Positions 1 through 9,146 of a stretch of 64,000 nucleotides of DNA are shown here, one piece after another. The position numbers were made by a program, and so were the translations under genes. Numbering within the stretch: position 1 is the first letter of the stretch; each line of letters begins with the position of its first letter. Below the pieces are notes generated by a model. That model saw nothing but the letters and a program-made list of their open reading frames with translations. It had not been told where the DNA came from and searched no databases. Origin of the DNA: Methylobacterium sp. W2 (GTDB lineage: Bacteria > Pseudomonadota > Alphaproteobacteria > Rhizobiales > Beijerinckiaceae); assembly GCF_020662345.1 (NCBI RefSeq), contig NZ_VMOA01000006.1, positions 1 through 64,000 on the forward strand, given 5' to 3'.

Positions 1-745
1 GGGCGGGCTGGCGCTCCACCGGGCGCGGACGCGAGATCGGCCGGGGCACGCCGTCGGCGCCGAGTTGCGGCGTGAATTTCAGCAGCGGCTGGCAGATGCG
101 CCTGAGGCCGCGCGGGTCGTGGCGGGCGAGATCCACGTGGATATGATCGTAGTGGAACACGTTGGAGCCGGGGGCGAGCACGGTGGAGAAGCGTGCGCAG
201 GCCCCCACGAAGACTTCGCGCAGAAAACCCTGCTCGGCCTCGGTGCCACGCCAGCCACCCTTCACGGTAATAACGTAGCCGTCGGCGAGCTTGAACGACA
301 TGATGTCGACGGCATTGCCGAAGGAATGTTCGGAGAGCTTGGCGCCGGCCTGGTTGTTGCGACCGCGGCAGGCATAGGAGCCCGCGTTGATCTCGGCCAC
401 GGGCTGGCCGAAATACAGGTTGGCGGCGGGCTGGATCGTGTCCGCCAGCCAGGCCTCGGCCTCGGCCAGGGCCGGGCAGGCCAGCGTCATCCGCTGTTTC
501 AGGACGACCGAGCCCTTGCCGAGACGGGTGATGCGGTAAGGCTGCAGCATGCCGCAGACGCCGGGACCGTTGATCTCCTTCACCGGCGTCACGAACTCGG
601 TGGTGTCCACCAGCCGCTTGGCGTTGCAGGCCTGTTCGGTCTGGTCGCGCCAGGCCTCGCGGCTCTCGAACGGGCTGCGTCCACAGCCGGTGAGACCTGC
701 GCCGATGAGGCCGAGAACGGAAAACGCGAGTACGCTACGCCACAT
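1..745 (-). CDS. extensin-family protein (C-terminus cut by window edge)
   Basis: Encodes a secreted or lipoprotein-like member of the extensin-like C-terminal family. The start at 745 begins MWRSVLAFSVLGLIGAGLTG followed by Cys, so residues 1-21 look like a short signal peptide with a possible lipobox. The body has conserved cysteines and the metal-site-like stretch LSEHSFGNAVDIMSF, followed by HYDHIHVDLARHDP near the end, which resembles D-Ala-D-Ala carboxypeptidase-type folds. About 248 codons are visible and the stop lies outside the window. It is transcribed away from the methyltransferase gene to its right. The substrate is not known for this family; a peptidoglycan role is inference only. 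Confidence 0.8.
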   Translation of the reverse strand, partial: MWRSVLAFSVLGLIGAGLTGCGRSPFESREAWRDQTEQACNAKRLVDTTEFVTPVKEINGPGVCGMLQPYRITRLGKGSVVLKQRMTLACPALAEAEAWLADTIQPAANLYFGQPVAEINAGSYACRGRNNQAGAKLSEHSFGNAVDIMSFKLADGYVITVKGGWRGTEAEQGFLREVFVGACARFSTVLAPGSNVFHYDHIHVDLARHDPRGLRRICQPLLKFTPQLGADGVPRPISRPRPVERQPA

Positions 746-912
746 ATCGGAACAATGGGCAGCTTTTCGTAAAGCGTTCGTCAACGATGCGGAGCGATCG
801 CCCACCTGTTGAGGAGTGTGGACAGTCGACGCTTCCGTCTTTCTCGGCGGGACGGCAAGTGGCGCCGGAACGCTTGAGCGCGCCCCCCGCCCGGTCTATC
901 GCAGCCTCACCG

Positions 913-1695
913 ATGATCCCGCCGACGGCACCGATGCGTCCCTGGAAACAGGCTGTGGCCCGGGCCTTCGACGGGGCGGACAATTACGATGCCGCCGGAA
1001 TCATCCAGGCGGCGGTCGCCGGGCGGCTGGCGCAACGCATCGCCGCCCTGCCCCTTCCCCCGGCGCCGCGGATCCTCGAGATCGGCTGCGGCACCGGCTT
1101 CCTCACGCGGGCCGTCCTCGATCATGTGACGCCCGGCCTGATGGTCGCCTCGGATCTGGCCCCCGCCATGATCCGGCGGGGGCGCGAGCGATTGAAGCAC
1201 CGATCCGACCTGGCGTTCCTCGTCATGGACGGCGAGCGGCCCTGCCTGGCGCCGGGCTTCGACCTGATCTGTTCGAGCCTGGCGGCGCAATGGTTCGAGG
1301 ATCTGGAGGGCGCGCTCGGCCGCCTTGCCGGTCTGCTGGCGCCCGGCGGGTTCCTCGTGGTGACGACCCTGGCCTCGGGCACCTTCCGCGAATGGCATGA
1401 GGCGCATGACGCCGTCGGCCATCACCCGGCCACACCGTCCTATCCGACGGCGGAGGCCCTGGCCCGGCTTCGATTCGCCGGCTGCACGAGCAGCCTGTCC
1501 CTGGAACCGGTCGTCGAGGAGCATGCCGACGGCCGGGCCTTCCTCCGATCGCTCCGCGCCATCGGGGCGGGAACGCCGGGCGCCGTCCGTCCCCTCTCCC
1601 CCGGCGCCTTGCGCACGGTGATCAGACAGTTCGAGACGGGGGGAGCGGCAATCACCTACGAGGTCGCCACCCTGGAGATCCGGCGCGATCCCTGA
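913..1695 (+). CDS. bioC: BioC-like SAM-dependent methyltransferase (malonyl-ACP O-methyltransferase candidate)
   Basis: Class I SAM methyltransferase of 260 residues from the chosen ATG. The SAM-binding motif I is ILEIGCGTGFLT, followed by an acidic motif (ASDLAP) and a BioC-like CSSLAAQWFEDL segment. The C-terminal layout resembles BioC, which methylates malonyl-ACP to start pimelate synthesis for biotin. The reading frame is open from 787, but the first residues lack family character, so the ATG at 913 (or 934) is preferred. No strong ribosome-binding site is visible at either. No other bio genes are in the window, so the biotin role rests on sequence type only; a generic methyltransferase remains possible. 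Confidence 0.7.
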   Translation: MIPPTAPMRPWKQAVARAFDGADNYDAAGIIQAAVAGRLAQRIAALPLPPAPRILEIGCGTGFLTRAVLDHVTPGLMVASDLAPAMIRRGRERLKHRSDLAFLVMDGERPCLAPGFDLICSSLAAQWFEDLEGALGRLAGLLAPGGFLVVTTLASGTFREWHEAHDAVGHHPATPSYPTAEALARLRFAGCTSSLSLEPVVEEHADGRAFLRSLRAIGAGTPGAVRPLSPGALRTVIRQFETGGAAITYEVATLEIRRDP

Positions 1696-1703
1696 CATGG
1701 AAA

Positions 1704-1725
1704 CGGCGGGGCTCTCGCCCCGCCG
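1704..1725. terminator. GC-rich hairpin between convergent genes
   Basis: An 8-bp perfect stem (CGGCGGGG / CCCCGCCG) with a six-base loop lies 8 bases after the methyltransferase stop and before the end of the convergent 32-residue gene. There is no T-run, so it is a plausible but weak intrinsic terminator usable in both directions. Confidence 0.5.
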
Positions 1726-1756
1726 CACAGCGTTCCGGTCTCGGTGAACGTCCGAC

Positions 1757-1855
1757 CTACGAGGCCAGAAGGACACTCGCGGAGCCGACGATCGTCCAGA
1801 TCAGGCCGCCCGCGAAGGCACCGATCATGGCGTAGGAAAAGCCCTTCAGAACCAT
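1757..1855 (-). CDS. 32-residue single-pass membrane miniprotein
   Basis: A very short frame encoding a protein that begins MVLKGFSYAMIGAFAGGLIW and ends in VLLAS. Almost the whole length is hydrophobic and glycine/alanine-rich, as expected for one transmembrane helix with a Lys at residue 4. The sequence AGAGGGA lies about six bases before the ATG and is a good ribosome-binding site. It follows the small secreted protein gene (ends 1880) on the same strand with a 24-base gap, so the two are probably cotranscribed. I do not recognise the family; the function is unknown. Confidence 0.55.
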   Translation of the reverse strand: MVLKGFSYAMIGAFAGGLIWTIVGSASVLLAS

Positions 1856-1879
1856 GTTCGTCCCTCTCGTCTCAAAGGA

Positions 1880-2149
1880 TCAGCAGCGGTTTCCGCCGGA
1901 GGTCTGACCGTACTGCTGGACCGGGAAATTCGGCTGGTTGGCGTTGCCTTCGGCGGCCGAGCTCATCGGGCAGCCGAGATAAGCCGGCGGGCGGCTAACC
2001 TCCCTGAGGGAGCCTGTCTCGGTGACGTCGTAGGGCGAGAAAGCGGTGTAGCGCGAGGGGCGCTCGAACGCCGTTGCAGAAGAGATCGAAGCGGCGCCAA
2101 GCACAAGAGCGGTAGCGACGGCGGCGATACGGTTCATCATAGCGTTCAA
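1880..2149 (-). CDS. small secreted hypothetical protein
   Basis: 89 residues with a clear signal peptide (MNRIAAVATALVLGAASISS, then ATA) and a mature part of about 60 residues rich in Ser, Pro, Asn and Gln. It has two cysteines, one of them the last residue. AAAGGAA lies upstream of the start; the start could be the ATG at 2149, 2140 or 2137. No catalytic motif is visible. It sits after the adenylate cyclase gene on the same strand, with a 150-base gap that probably holds its own promoter. Function unknown. Confidence 0.65.
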   Translation of the reverse strand: MNAMMNRIAAVATALVLGAASISSATAFERPSRYTAFSPYDVTETGSLREVSRPPAYLGCPMSSAAEGNANQPNFPVQQYGQTSGGNRC

Positions 2150-2303
2150 TAAGTTCCTTTACAGTGCAGACCAGATGTTTGGCCTGCTTCACTCTGTATG
2201 AACCTGATATAGGAAGTCTTTTTCCGTCATGACGTGTCACCGCACACGAACCATGCGGGATTAAGGGGCAAGCCTGCCGATGGCGTCGGGCCCCGGATAC
2301 GCC

Positions 2304-3629
2304 TCAGCGCGCGACCGCGTAGAGCCGAGGCCCCGAGGCTTCGCTCACCGTCCCGGCCGAGATCCAGTTGAGGCCGCTCGCTCCGGAGCCGGCAAGGAGA
2401 TCGCGAAAATCCTCCGAGATGGCGATCGGGAGGTCTACGGCCTTGGCCCGCGCCTCGATGCGCGCGAGGGTGTTCATCGCCGGACCGAGGACGGTGAATT
2501 CGGCGCGGTGGCCGTCGTCGAACACACCGACGAGGACGTCGCCGGCATGCAGCGCGATGGTGACGCGCAGCGAGGGGAGGCCTTTCTCCGCGAGGCGTTG
2601 GTTGAGGGCGGCCAGCCGCAGCTGGACCGCCTCGGCACAGGTGAGGGCCGCGCGCGCCTGCGCATTGGGCGGGCCGACGAGGAACTGCGCCAGCACCCCA
2701 TCGCCGATGTATTTGTCGATGATGCCGCCGCGTTCCGTCACGGCCCGGTGCGTCAGGGCGCGCATCTCCATGAGGACCTCCACCACCTGCTGGGGAGGCC
2801 GCGTCCGCGTCAGCGCCGAGAACCCGCGGATGTCGAGGGCGAACAGGCAGGCATGACGCTCCTGGACCTCGCCCGGACCGCCGCCCTGCGCCAGATCCTC
2901 GGCGACGGCGGCCGGCACGAAGCGGGTGAGGATCAGGCGCTCCCGCTCCAGCCGGAACGTCGCCGCCACCGCCCAGGTCAGTCGCCGCACTCCGTCGAGG
3001 ACCACGAGGCTGGCCACCATGAAGGTGAGAAGTCCCGGCACCTCTTCGTCGAGGGTAACGTGAGGCCCGAGATGATGGCTCTCGGGCGAGAGATAAACGA
3101 ACAGGATGGCCCCGCCCCACCCCGCCGTCACCAGACCGGCAAAGAGGCAGGTGTGCCAGACGCGCATGGTCAGCGCGGTCTGCAGCAGGATCAGGAAGGC
3201 GGGGAGCCGGCTGGCCGCCGCCGCGGCCTCTTCCGTATCGGCGGCGCCCAGAAACATGTGCTCGATGAGGACGTAGATCGCGACGCTGGCATTCAGCAGG
3301 GTCGAGCCCCAGCTCAGCCACTCCCGGCTCGGCTTCGCGGGGATGCCCGCACCCGGCGCCGTCCGCAGACTGACCACGGCCAGGAGGATCGAGGCTCCGG
3401 CATAGGCCGACAGCACGATCCAGTGCCCCAGCCCGTGGATCGATCCGTCATAGGCCTGCGCAGTGGCGAGCAGGACCAGGACGATGAGCAGCTGCAGGGC
3501 AAAGGACCGGCCGCTCGATGCCTGCTGCAGATGCGCGATCGTCGGCGAACGCGGCTCTTCCCCGTTTGCCCGGTCTCGATCCCCGGTTCTCAATAGCTGT
3601 CTCCTCCTGCGCCATCGGCCGCTCCTCAT
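2304..3629 (-). CDS. membrane-anchored class III adenylate/guanylate cyclase
   Basis: The N-terminal half (about residues 40-215) has several hydrophobic helices, probably six, and is followed by a class III cyclase domain (about 235-440). Catalytic features are visible: the metal Asp in LFALDIRGFSALT, the second metal region in GGIIDKYIGDGVLAQF with the purine-contacting Lys, the EFTVLGPAMN segment, and the transition-state Asn/Arg pair in MNTLARIE. It should make cAMP (or cGMP) from the corresponding triphosphate at the inner membrane face. The start is uncertain: residues 1-40 are basic and not conserved in character. It is monocistronic and separated from metW by 90 bases. Confidence 0.88.
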   Translation of the reverse strand: MRSGRWRRRRQLLRTGDRDRANGEEPRSPTIAHLQQASSGRSFALQLLIVLVLLATAQAYDGSIHGLGHWIVLSAYAGASILLAVVSLRTAPGAGIPAKPSREWLSWGSTLLNASVAIYVLIEHMFLGAADTEEAAAAASRLPAFLILLQTALTMRVWHTCLFAGLVTAGWGGAILFVYLSPESHHLGPHVTLDEEVPGLLTFMVASLVVLDGVRRLTWAVAATFRLERERLILTRFVPAAVAEDLAQGGGPGEVQERHACLFALDIRGFSALTRTRPPQQVVEVLMEMRALTHRAVTERGGIIDKYIGDGVLAQFLVGPPNAQARAALTCAEAVQLRLAALNQRLAEKGLPSLRVTIALHAGDVLVGVFDDGHRAEFTVLGPAMNTLARIEARAKAVDLPIAISEDFRDLLAGSGASGLNWISAGTVSEASGPRLYAVAR

Positions 3630-3719
3630 GCCGGATGCGGCCCGCGCAGGCCATCGGTGGAGATTGCCGCATGCCGGGCACCGACTTCGCAGGACGAGGA
3701 TATGATCGCCCGGATCGCC

Positions 3720-4412
3720 CTATGCGGCGTCGGACGGCGATCCGTCGCCGCGCCGCAAGAGAAACACCCCTTGCGCGCCGAACAGGTTCCAGACCCACCA
3801 CGGCATGGAGATCCGCATCGGCCGGCCGCGCGCGTCGAGCGCCGTGGCCTTCTCGATCTCCGCCCCCACGGTCCGGCACAGGCCGACGAAGTCGCGGATG
3901 GTGCAATGGTGGATGTTCTGGGTCTCGTACCACTCCTCCGGCATCAGTTCGGTCACCGGCATCCGACCCCGGAAGGCCAGTTCCGAGCGGACGCGCCAAT
4001 GGCCGAAATTCGGAAACGAGATCACCACCTGCCGGCCGATGCGGAGCAGGTGTTCCAGCACGATGCGCGGGTTGCGGGTCGCCTGGATCGTCTGGGACAG
4101 GACCACCACGTCGAAGGCGTCGTCGGGATAATTGGCGAGATCGGTGTCGGCATCGCCCTGGATCACCGGCAGGCCGCGCGCGAGGCAGGCATTGACGCCT
4201 TCGCGGGAGAGTTCGATGCCACGCCCGTCGACGCCGCGCCGGTCACGCAGCAGCGCAAGCAGGGTTCCGTCGCCGCAGCCGATATCGAGGACGCGAGCGC
4301 TCGGCGGGACGAGGCCGAGGACCACGAGATGGTCGACGCGGGCGCCATCGCTGCGCGGCAGCGTATCGGTCGTGCTCCAGGGGGCGGGGGCGACGCGACT
4401 CACCGACGTCAC
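3720..4412 (-). CDS. metW: methionine biosynthesis protein MetW
   Basis: 230 residues from a GTG start. The SAM-binding motif is [18 protein letters not shown], and MetW-typical segments follow ([53 protein letters not shown]). MetW works with MetX in homoserine acylation for methionine synthesis in many proteobacteria. The GTG overlaps the metX stop by four bases (GTGA), so the two are translationally coupled. This overlap decides the start although the frame stays open far upstream. Identification is confident; the exact biochemical role of MetW is still poorly defined. Confidence 0.93.
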   Translation of the reverse strand: MTSVSRVAPAPWSTTDTLPRSDGARVDHLVVLGLVPPSARVLDIGCGDGTLLALLRDRRGVDGRGIELSREGVNACLARGLPVIQGDADTDLANYPDDAFDVVVLSQTIQATRNPRIVLEHLLRIGRQVVISFPNFGHWRVRSELAFRGRMPVTELMPEEWYETQNIHHCTIRDFVGLCRTVGAEIEKATALDARGRPMRISMPWWVWNLFGAQGVFLLRRGDGSPSDAA

Positions 4413-5617
4413 AAGCCCCTCGCCCGCGCTGCGGCATCGACGAAGCCCTTGGCGGCGTTGAACATCACCGGCTCGTCGAGGAGGAAAGCGTCGTGGCCCT
4501 TGTCGCTCTCGATCTCGACGAAGGCGACCGGTGCCGAGGCCGCGTTCAGCGCATGCACGATGGCGCGGGAATCGGCGGTGGGAAACAGCCAGTCGGAGGT
4601 GAAGGACATCACGCAGAACCGTGTTCTGGTGTTGCGGAAGGCGTTGGCGAGCACCCCGCCATGGTCGGCCGCGAGGTCGAAGTAATCCATGGCGCGGGTG
4701 AGGTAGAGATAGGCGTTGGCGTCGAACCGCTCGACGAAGCTGAGGCCCTGGTGGCGCAGGTAGCTCTCGATCTGGAAATCGGCGTTGAACGAGAAGGTCG
4801 GAGCATGGCCGCCCTGGAAGCGGCGGCCGAACTTGCGATGCAGGGCCGGCTCCGACAGATAGGTGATGTGCGCGCCCATCCGCGCCACGCCGAGGCCCTT
4901 GGCGGGCCGAGTCCCGACCTCCAGGTAGCGCCCTTCCGCCCAGGCCGGGTCGGCCATGATCGCCTGGCGGCCGACCTCGTGGAAGGCGATGTTCTGGGCC
5001 GAGTGCCGGGCGCCCGTGGCGATGGGCATCGCGGCAAAGACCCGGTCGGGATAGAGCGCCGCCCATTGCAGCACCTGCATGCCGCCCATGGATCCGCCCA
5101 CACAGAGGAACAGGTCGCGGATGCCGAGCCGGTCGAGGAGCATCGCCTGGCCCCGCACCATGTCGCGGATGGTCACCAGGGGAAAGGCGAGGCCGTAGGG
5201 CTTGCCCGTGGCGGGATCGGTGGAGGCCGGACCCGTGGAGCCCATACAGGAGCCGATCACGTTCGAGCAGATCACGAAGTAACGGTCGGTATCGATGGGC
5301 TTGCCCGGTCCCACCAGGGTCTCCCACCAGCCCCGCTTGCCCGTCACCGGATGGGTATGGGCGAAATGCTGGTCCCCGGTGAGCGCATGGCAGATCAGCA
5401 CCGCGTTCGACCGGTCCGCGTTGAGGGTGCCGGCGGTCTGGTAGGCGATCCGGAACGGCGCGAGATCGACGCCGGCATCCATCGCGAGCGGTTCATCGAG
5501 GCCGAACAACGCCACCGGGCTTCGCGGATCGAGGGAGGGCGGCGCATCCGTCGGGATGCCGTCCTGGCGGAGGTTCCCCTCGTCGGGCCTTGCGAGACTG
5601 TCGAGCGACATGGTCAT
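4409..5617 (-). CDS. metX: homoserine O-acyltransferase MetX
   Basis: 402 residues from [11 protein letters not shown]. An alpha/beta-hydrolase acyltransferase that activates homoserine with an acyl-CoA in methionine synthesis. The nucleophile elbow is [11 protein letters not shown], the triad Asp is in TSDWLFPT and the His in [11 protein letters not shown]. Other MetX hallmarks are [14 protein letters not shown] and [14 protein letters not shown]. The frame is open to 5764, but the upstream part lacks family character, so the paired ATGs at 5617/5611 are preferred. It heads the metX-metW operon. Acetyl- versus succinyl-CoA preference cannot be told here. A hairpin sits in its leader. Confidence 0.93.
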   Translation of the reverse strand: MTMSLDSLARPDEGNLRQDGIPTDAPPSLDPRSPVALFGLDEPLAMDAGVDLAPFRIAYQTAGTLNADRSNAVLICHALTGDQHFAHTHPVTGKRGWWETLVGPGKPIDTDRYFVICSNVIGSCMGSTGPASTDPATGKPYGLAFPLVTIRDMVRGQAMLLDRLGIRDLFLCVGGSMGGMQVLQWAALYPDRVFAAMPIATGARHSAQNIAFHEVGRQAIMADPAWAEGRYLEVGTRPAKGLGVARMGAHITYLSEPALHRKFGRRFQGGHAPTFSFNADFQIESYLRHQGLSFVERFDANAYLYLTRAMDYFDLAADHGGVLANAFRNTRTRFCVMSFTSDWLFPTADSRAIVHALNAASAPVAFVEIESDKGHDAFLLDEPVMFNAAKGFVDAAARARGL

Positions 5618-5667
5618 CAGGCGTCTTCGCGCGTTGTTCGCCGATTCGCTTCCGCGGTGATGCGAGA

Positions 5668-5688
5668 GGGGCGGCCGGTTGCCACCCC
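5668..5688 (-). promoter_or_regulatory. hairpin in the metX leader
   Basis: An 8-bp stem (GGGGTGGC pairing with GCCGCCCC, one G-U pair) with loop AACCG lies about 50 bases before the metX start on the transcribed strand. Alphaproteobacterial metX leaders often hold SAM-sensing RNAs, but I do not recognise the SAM-II consensus here. It is recorded as a structure of unknown role. Confidence 0.25.
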
Positions 5689-5911
5689 ATCGACGCGTCG
5701 CGCGAAGGTCCATCCCCATCGATGCCCGGCCCAGCCGGACGACATGTGGGCGTAATGTGCGCATGCACGGGCGTCAACGAAAGGGGCCGCTCGCGAGAAG
5801 GTCACGACCAGCGCTCTGGCCCTCGGGCTTCGGGAAACGTAGACACGATACGCCGGACCCTTCATGCGGGAACGGCCATCCTCACACCCGCCGCCGGACG
5901 CGACAGCCCGC

Positions 5912-6775
5912 ATGCGCTTCACCACGAGACCCGCACCGCCCCTCGACAACCTCGCCGAGTTGCGGGCCGAGATCGACCGGATCGACGCGGAGATGCATGC
6001 CCTGCTGATCCAGCGCGGCTCGATCATCGACCGGCTCATCGCGGTCAAGCGTACCTCGGCCAGCGGCTCGGCCTTCCGGCCCGGCCGCGAGGCTTCGATG
6101 ATGCGGCGCGTGGCCGAGCGCCATCGCGGGCTCCTCCCCCTCGACACCGTGGAGGGGATATGGCGCGTCATCATCGCCACCTTCACCTGGGTCCAGGCCC
6201 CGTTCAGCGTCCATGCCGACGTGTCCGGCGGCGACGCCCCGATGCGCGACTCGGCCCGATTCCATTTCGGCTTCACGGTGCCCTACCGGCCGCACCCCAC
6301 CTGCGCTGCGGTGATCGAGGCCGTGGCCGCCTCGCGCGGCGATCTCGGTATCTTCCGCCTCGACCCCGACGGCGCAGCGCCGCCGAGCCCGGAGGCGCCG
6401 TGGTGGGAAGGTCTCGTCGGCGAGGGTCGGCCCAAGGTGATCGCGCGACTGCCCTTCATCGAGCGGCCGACCCATCCCGCCGGTACGCCGGTCTTCGTGG
6501 TCGCCAACCCCCTCGACGATCCGGCCGCCGCCCAGCGCGACTGGGTGCTCCACGCGGCCCGGCTCGGGAACTGGTCGCCCGAGAGCGCCCGTGCCCTGCA
6601 GGACCTCTACGGTGAGGTGGTGGCGCGCGCGGCGGCAGCGGACGGTCACCGCCTTCTCCTCGCGGTGCCGGGCGGGGTCGGCGGCCGGCAATTGCGGGAG
6701 ACCCTGGAACGGGCCGGCGCGAGCGTGGAACGCCTCGACGAGATCGGCAGCCACGCCGCCCGTTTCCGGGTGTGA
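5912..6775 (+). CDS. chorismate mutase with C-terminal extension
   Basis: 287 residues from the ATG at 5912; the frame is open from an ATG at 5864. Residues about 10-95 form an AroQ-type chorismate mutase domain (LAELRAEIDRIDAEMHALL, then IDRLIAVKR with the substrate-binding Arg/Lys). The remaining 190 residues are a less familiar domain ending in a glycine-rich GGVGGRQLRE segment. It converts chorismate to prephenate for Phe/Tyr. The next genes, hisC and prephenate dehydrogenase, follow on the same strand, making a prephenate/tyrosine cluster. The C-terminal domain could be regulatory; this is inference. Confidence 0.82.
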   Translation: MRFTTRPAPPLDNLAELRAEIDRIDAEMHALLIQRGSIIDRLIAVKRTSASGSAFRPGREASMMRRVAERHRGLLPLDTVEGIWRVIIATFTWVQAPFSVHADVSGGDAPMRDSARFHFGFTVPYRPHPTCAAVIEAVAASRGDLGIFRLDPDGAAPPSPEAPWWEGLVGEGRPKVIARLPFIERPTHPAGTPVFVVANPLDDPAAAQRDWVLHAARLGNWSPESARALQDLYGEVVARAAAADGHRLLLAVPGGVGGRQLRETLERAGASVERLDEIGSHAARFRV

Positions 6776-6861
6776 CGGCGACGGCCAGAGCGGCCGGTTC
6801 TCTCGTCAAGGCGGGCAAGCTGCGCTAGAGGGGCAGCCTGAACTCCAGCCGGCCCGCGCTC

Positions 6862-7983
6862 ATGTCCTTCGCTTCCCCCGTGTCCCGTCCCGTTCCCCGC
6901 CCCGGAATCCTCGCCATCGAGGCCTATGTGCCCGGCAAGAGCGGCGCCCCCGGCGCGGTGAAGGTCCATAAGCTCTCCTCCAACGAGACGCCGCTGGGCC
7001 CGAGCCCCCTGGCCATCGAGGCCATGCGCGACGAGGCCTTCCACCTCGCCCTCTATCCGGACGGCAATTCGACACGCCTGCGCGAGGCCATCGGCTTCCG
7101 CTACGGGCTCGATCCCGCCCGCATCGTCTGCGGCGCCGGGTCGGACGAGCTCCTGTCCTTCCTCGCCTACGCCTATCTCTCGGAGGGCGACGAGGGGATC
7201 TTCACCGAGCACGGCTTCCTGGTCTACCGCATCGCCATCCTGGCCGCCGGCGGCACCCCCGTGGTGGTGCCCGAGCGCGATCTGCACGCCGATGTCGACG
7301 CGATCCTCGCCGCCGTCACACCGCGCACGAGGATCGTCTACCTCGCCAACCCCAACAACCCGACCGGCACCTACCTGCCCTTCGCCGAGATCCGGCGCCT
7401 GCATGCGGGCCTGCCGCCGAACGTCCTCCTCGTCCTCGACGGGGCCTATGCCGAGTACGTGCGGACCAACGATTACAGCGCCGGCCTCGAACTCGTCCTC
7501 GAATCCGAGAACGTGGTGATGACCCGCACCTTCTCGAAGATCCACGGCCTGGCGGCCCTGCGGATCGGCTGGATGGTGGGTCCGCCCGAGGTGGTCGACG
7601 CGGTCAACCGCATCCGCGGGCCGTTCAACCTGTCAAGCAGCGCCATCGCGGCCGGGGCAGCCGCCATCGCCGACGAGGCCCATGTGGCGGCGGCGGTCGC
7701 CCATAACGAGACGTGGCTCGCCTGGACGACGGAGGTCGTCTCCTCCCTCGGCCTGGTGGTCACGCCGAGTGTGGCGAACTTCATCCTCGTCCACTTTCCC
7801 GACGAGCCGAATCGCAGCGCGGCCGAGGCCGACGCCTATCTCGCCGCGCGCGGCGTGATCGTGCGGCGGGTCACGTCCTACGGGCTGCCGGACGCGTTGC
7901 GCGTCACCATCGGCGGCGAAGAGGCCAACCGGACCTTCGTCACGGCGCTCACCGCCTTCGTGAAGGACGGCATCCGTGCCTGA
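6862..7983 (+). CDS. hisC: histidinol-phosphate / aromatic aminotransferase
   Basis: 373-residue fold type I PLP aminotransferase. Visible motifs are [13 protein letters not shown] (substrate loop), [33 protein letters not shown] and [16 protein letters not shown] with the PLP-binding Lys. Near the C-terminus there is an Arg-containing [11 protein letters not shown]. HisC acts on histidinol phosphate, and related enzymes transaminate prephenate or phenylpyruvate. Lying between chorismate mutase and prephenate dehydrogenase, it probably serves aromatic amino acids, alone or in addition to histidine. Its stop overlaps the next start by eight bases. Confidence 0.93.
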   Translation: MSFASPVSRPVPRPGILAIEAYVPGKSGAPGAVKVHKLSSNETPLGPSPLAIEAMRDEAFHLALYPDGNSTRLREAIGFRYGLDPARIVCGAGSDELLSFLAYAYLSEGDEGIFTEHGFLVYRIAILAAGGTPVVVPERDLHADVDAILAAVTPRTRIVYLANPNNPTGTYLPFAEIRRLHAGLPPNVLLVLDGAYAEYVRTNDYSAGLELVLESENVVMTRTFSKIHGLAALRIGWMVGPPEVVDAVNRIRGPFNLSSSAIAAGAAAIADEAHVAAAVAHNETWLAWTTEVVSSLGLVVTPSVANFILVHFPDEPNRSAAEADAYLAARGVIVRRVTSYGLPDALRVTIGGEEANRTFVTALTAFVKDGIRA

Positions 7984-8935
7984 GGCGAAAGCCGTCTGCC
8001 AGCGTCTCGCCATCGTCGGCCTCGGGCTGATCGGCTCCTCCATCGCGCGGGGCGCGCGGCAATACGGGCTGGCGCGGAACATCGTCGCCATCGACCGCGA
8101 CCCGGCGGTGATCGAGCGTGTGCAGGCCCTCGGCCTCGCCGACGAGGCGACGGGCGAGACTGAGGGCGTCGCTGGCGCCGACCTCGTCATCCTGTGCGTG
8201 CCCGTGGGCGCGGTCGGTGCCGTCGCCGAGGCCATGGCGCCGCATCTGAAACCCGGTGCCATCGTATCCGATGTCGGTTCAGTGAAGGCATCGGTGGTCG
8301 CCGCCGTCGCGCCGCATCTGCCCGACGGCGTCCATTTCGTCCCGGCCCATCCCGTGGCGGGCACCGAGTATTCCGGCCCCGATGCCGGCTTCTCGACCCT
8401 GTTCTCGGGCCGCTGGTGCATCCTCACCCCGCCGGAGGGCACCGACGAGGCCGCCACCGCGCGGGTCCAGGCCTTCTGGGAGGGACTCGGCGCCATCGTC
8501 GAGAGCATGACGCCGGAGCATCACGACCTCGTGCTCGCCATCACCAGCCACGTGCCGCACCTCATCGCCTACAACATCGTCGGCACCGCCGCCGATCTCG
8601 AAGCGGTGACGCAATCGGAGGTCATCAAGTTCTCGGCCGGCGGATTTCGCGATTTCACCCGCATCGCCGCCTCCGACCCGACCATGTGGCGGGACGTGTT
8701 CCTTACCAACAAGGACGCGGTGTTGGAGATGCTCGGCCGCTTCAACGAGGATCTGGCAGCACTGGCCCGCGCCATCCGCTGGGGCGACGGCGACGCGCTG
8801 TTCGATCTGTTCACCCGCACCCGCGCCATCCGCCGGGGCATCGTCGCCCTGGGGCAGGAGACGGCAGAGGCGGATTTCGGCCGCAGCCGCACCCCGCCTG
8901 AACAGGCGAAGGACGAACCGGTCAACGAACGGTAG
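7976..8935 (+). CDS. tyrC: prephenate/arogenate dehydrogenase
   Basis: 319 residues from a GTG start that overlaps the hisC stop. The Rossmann NAD(P) motif is [18 protein letters not shown] at the N-terminus. TyrA-family signatures follow: [27 protein letters not shown] (catalytic His) and [16 protein letters not shown]. It oxidatively decarboxylates prephenate or arogenate in tyrosine synthesis. Coupled translation with hisC suggests the aminotransferase works in the same route. Which of the two substrates it prefers cannot be read from sequence alone. Confidence 0.93.
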   Translation: MPEAKAVCQRLAIVGLGLIGSSIARGARQYGLARNIVAIDRDPAVIERVQALGLADEATGETEGVAGADLVILCVPVGAVGAVAEAMAPHLKPGAIVSDVGSVKASVVAAVAPHLPDGVHFVPAHPVAGTEYSGPDAGFSTLFSGRWCILTPPEGTDEAATARVQAFWEGLGAIVESMTPEHHDLVLAITSHVPHLIAYNIVGTAADLEAVTQSEVIKFSAGGFRDFTRIAASDPTMWRDVFLTNKDAVLEMLGRFNEDLAALARAIRWGDGDALFDLFTRTRAIRRGIVALGQETAEADFGRSRTPPEQAKDEPVNER

Positions 8936-8976
8936 GGTTCATCCGGCCGAGGCAAGCGCTACCCGTCTCTCACCCA

Positions 8977-9098
8977 CCACCTCATCCTGAGGTGACGAGG
9001 CGAAGCGGAGGCCTCGAAGGAGGGCTCCAGTTCGCGCAGCGGGTTCTGGAAGCCTCCTTCGAGGCGGCTGTCGCCGCACCTCAGGATGAGGTCGTGGC
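8977..9098. repeat. palindromic intergenic repeat
   Basis: A long imperfect inverted repeat in the gap between convergent tyrC and the DUF2125 gene. The outer arms are CCACCTCATCCTGAGGTG and a rightward copy reading CACCTCAGGATGAGG. The inner arms contain CTCGAAGGAGG and CCTCCTTCGAGG, around a loop near TTCGCGCAGCGGG. The outer arm is itself palindromic. Such elements are widespread between genes in Hyphomicrobiales; mobility and function are unknown. It could also terminate both flanking genes. Confidence 0.75.
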
Positions 9099-9146
9099 TG
9101 GGATGATGACCTCCTCCACACCAGGCGGAATCTGTCGAACGGCCTC

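Noticed and set aside
5618-5860. SAM-II type riboswitch before metX
   Set aside because: A hairpin is present, but the conserved SAM-II core could not be found by eye. A covariance-model search would decide.
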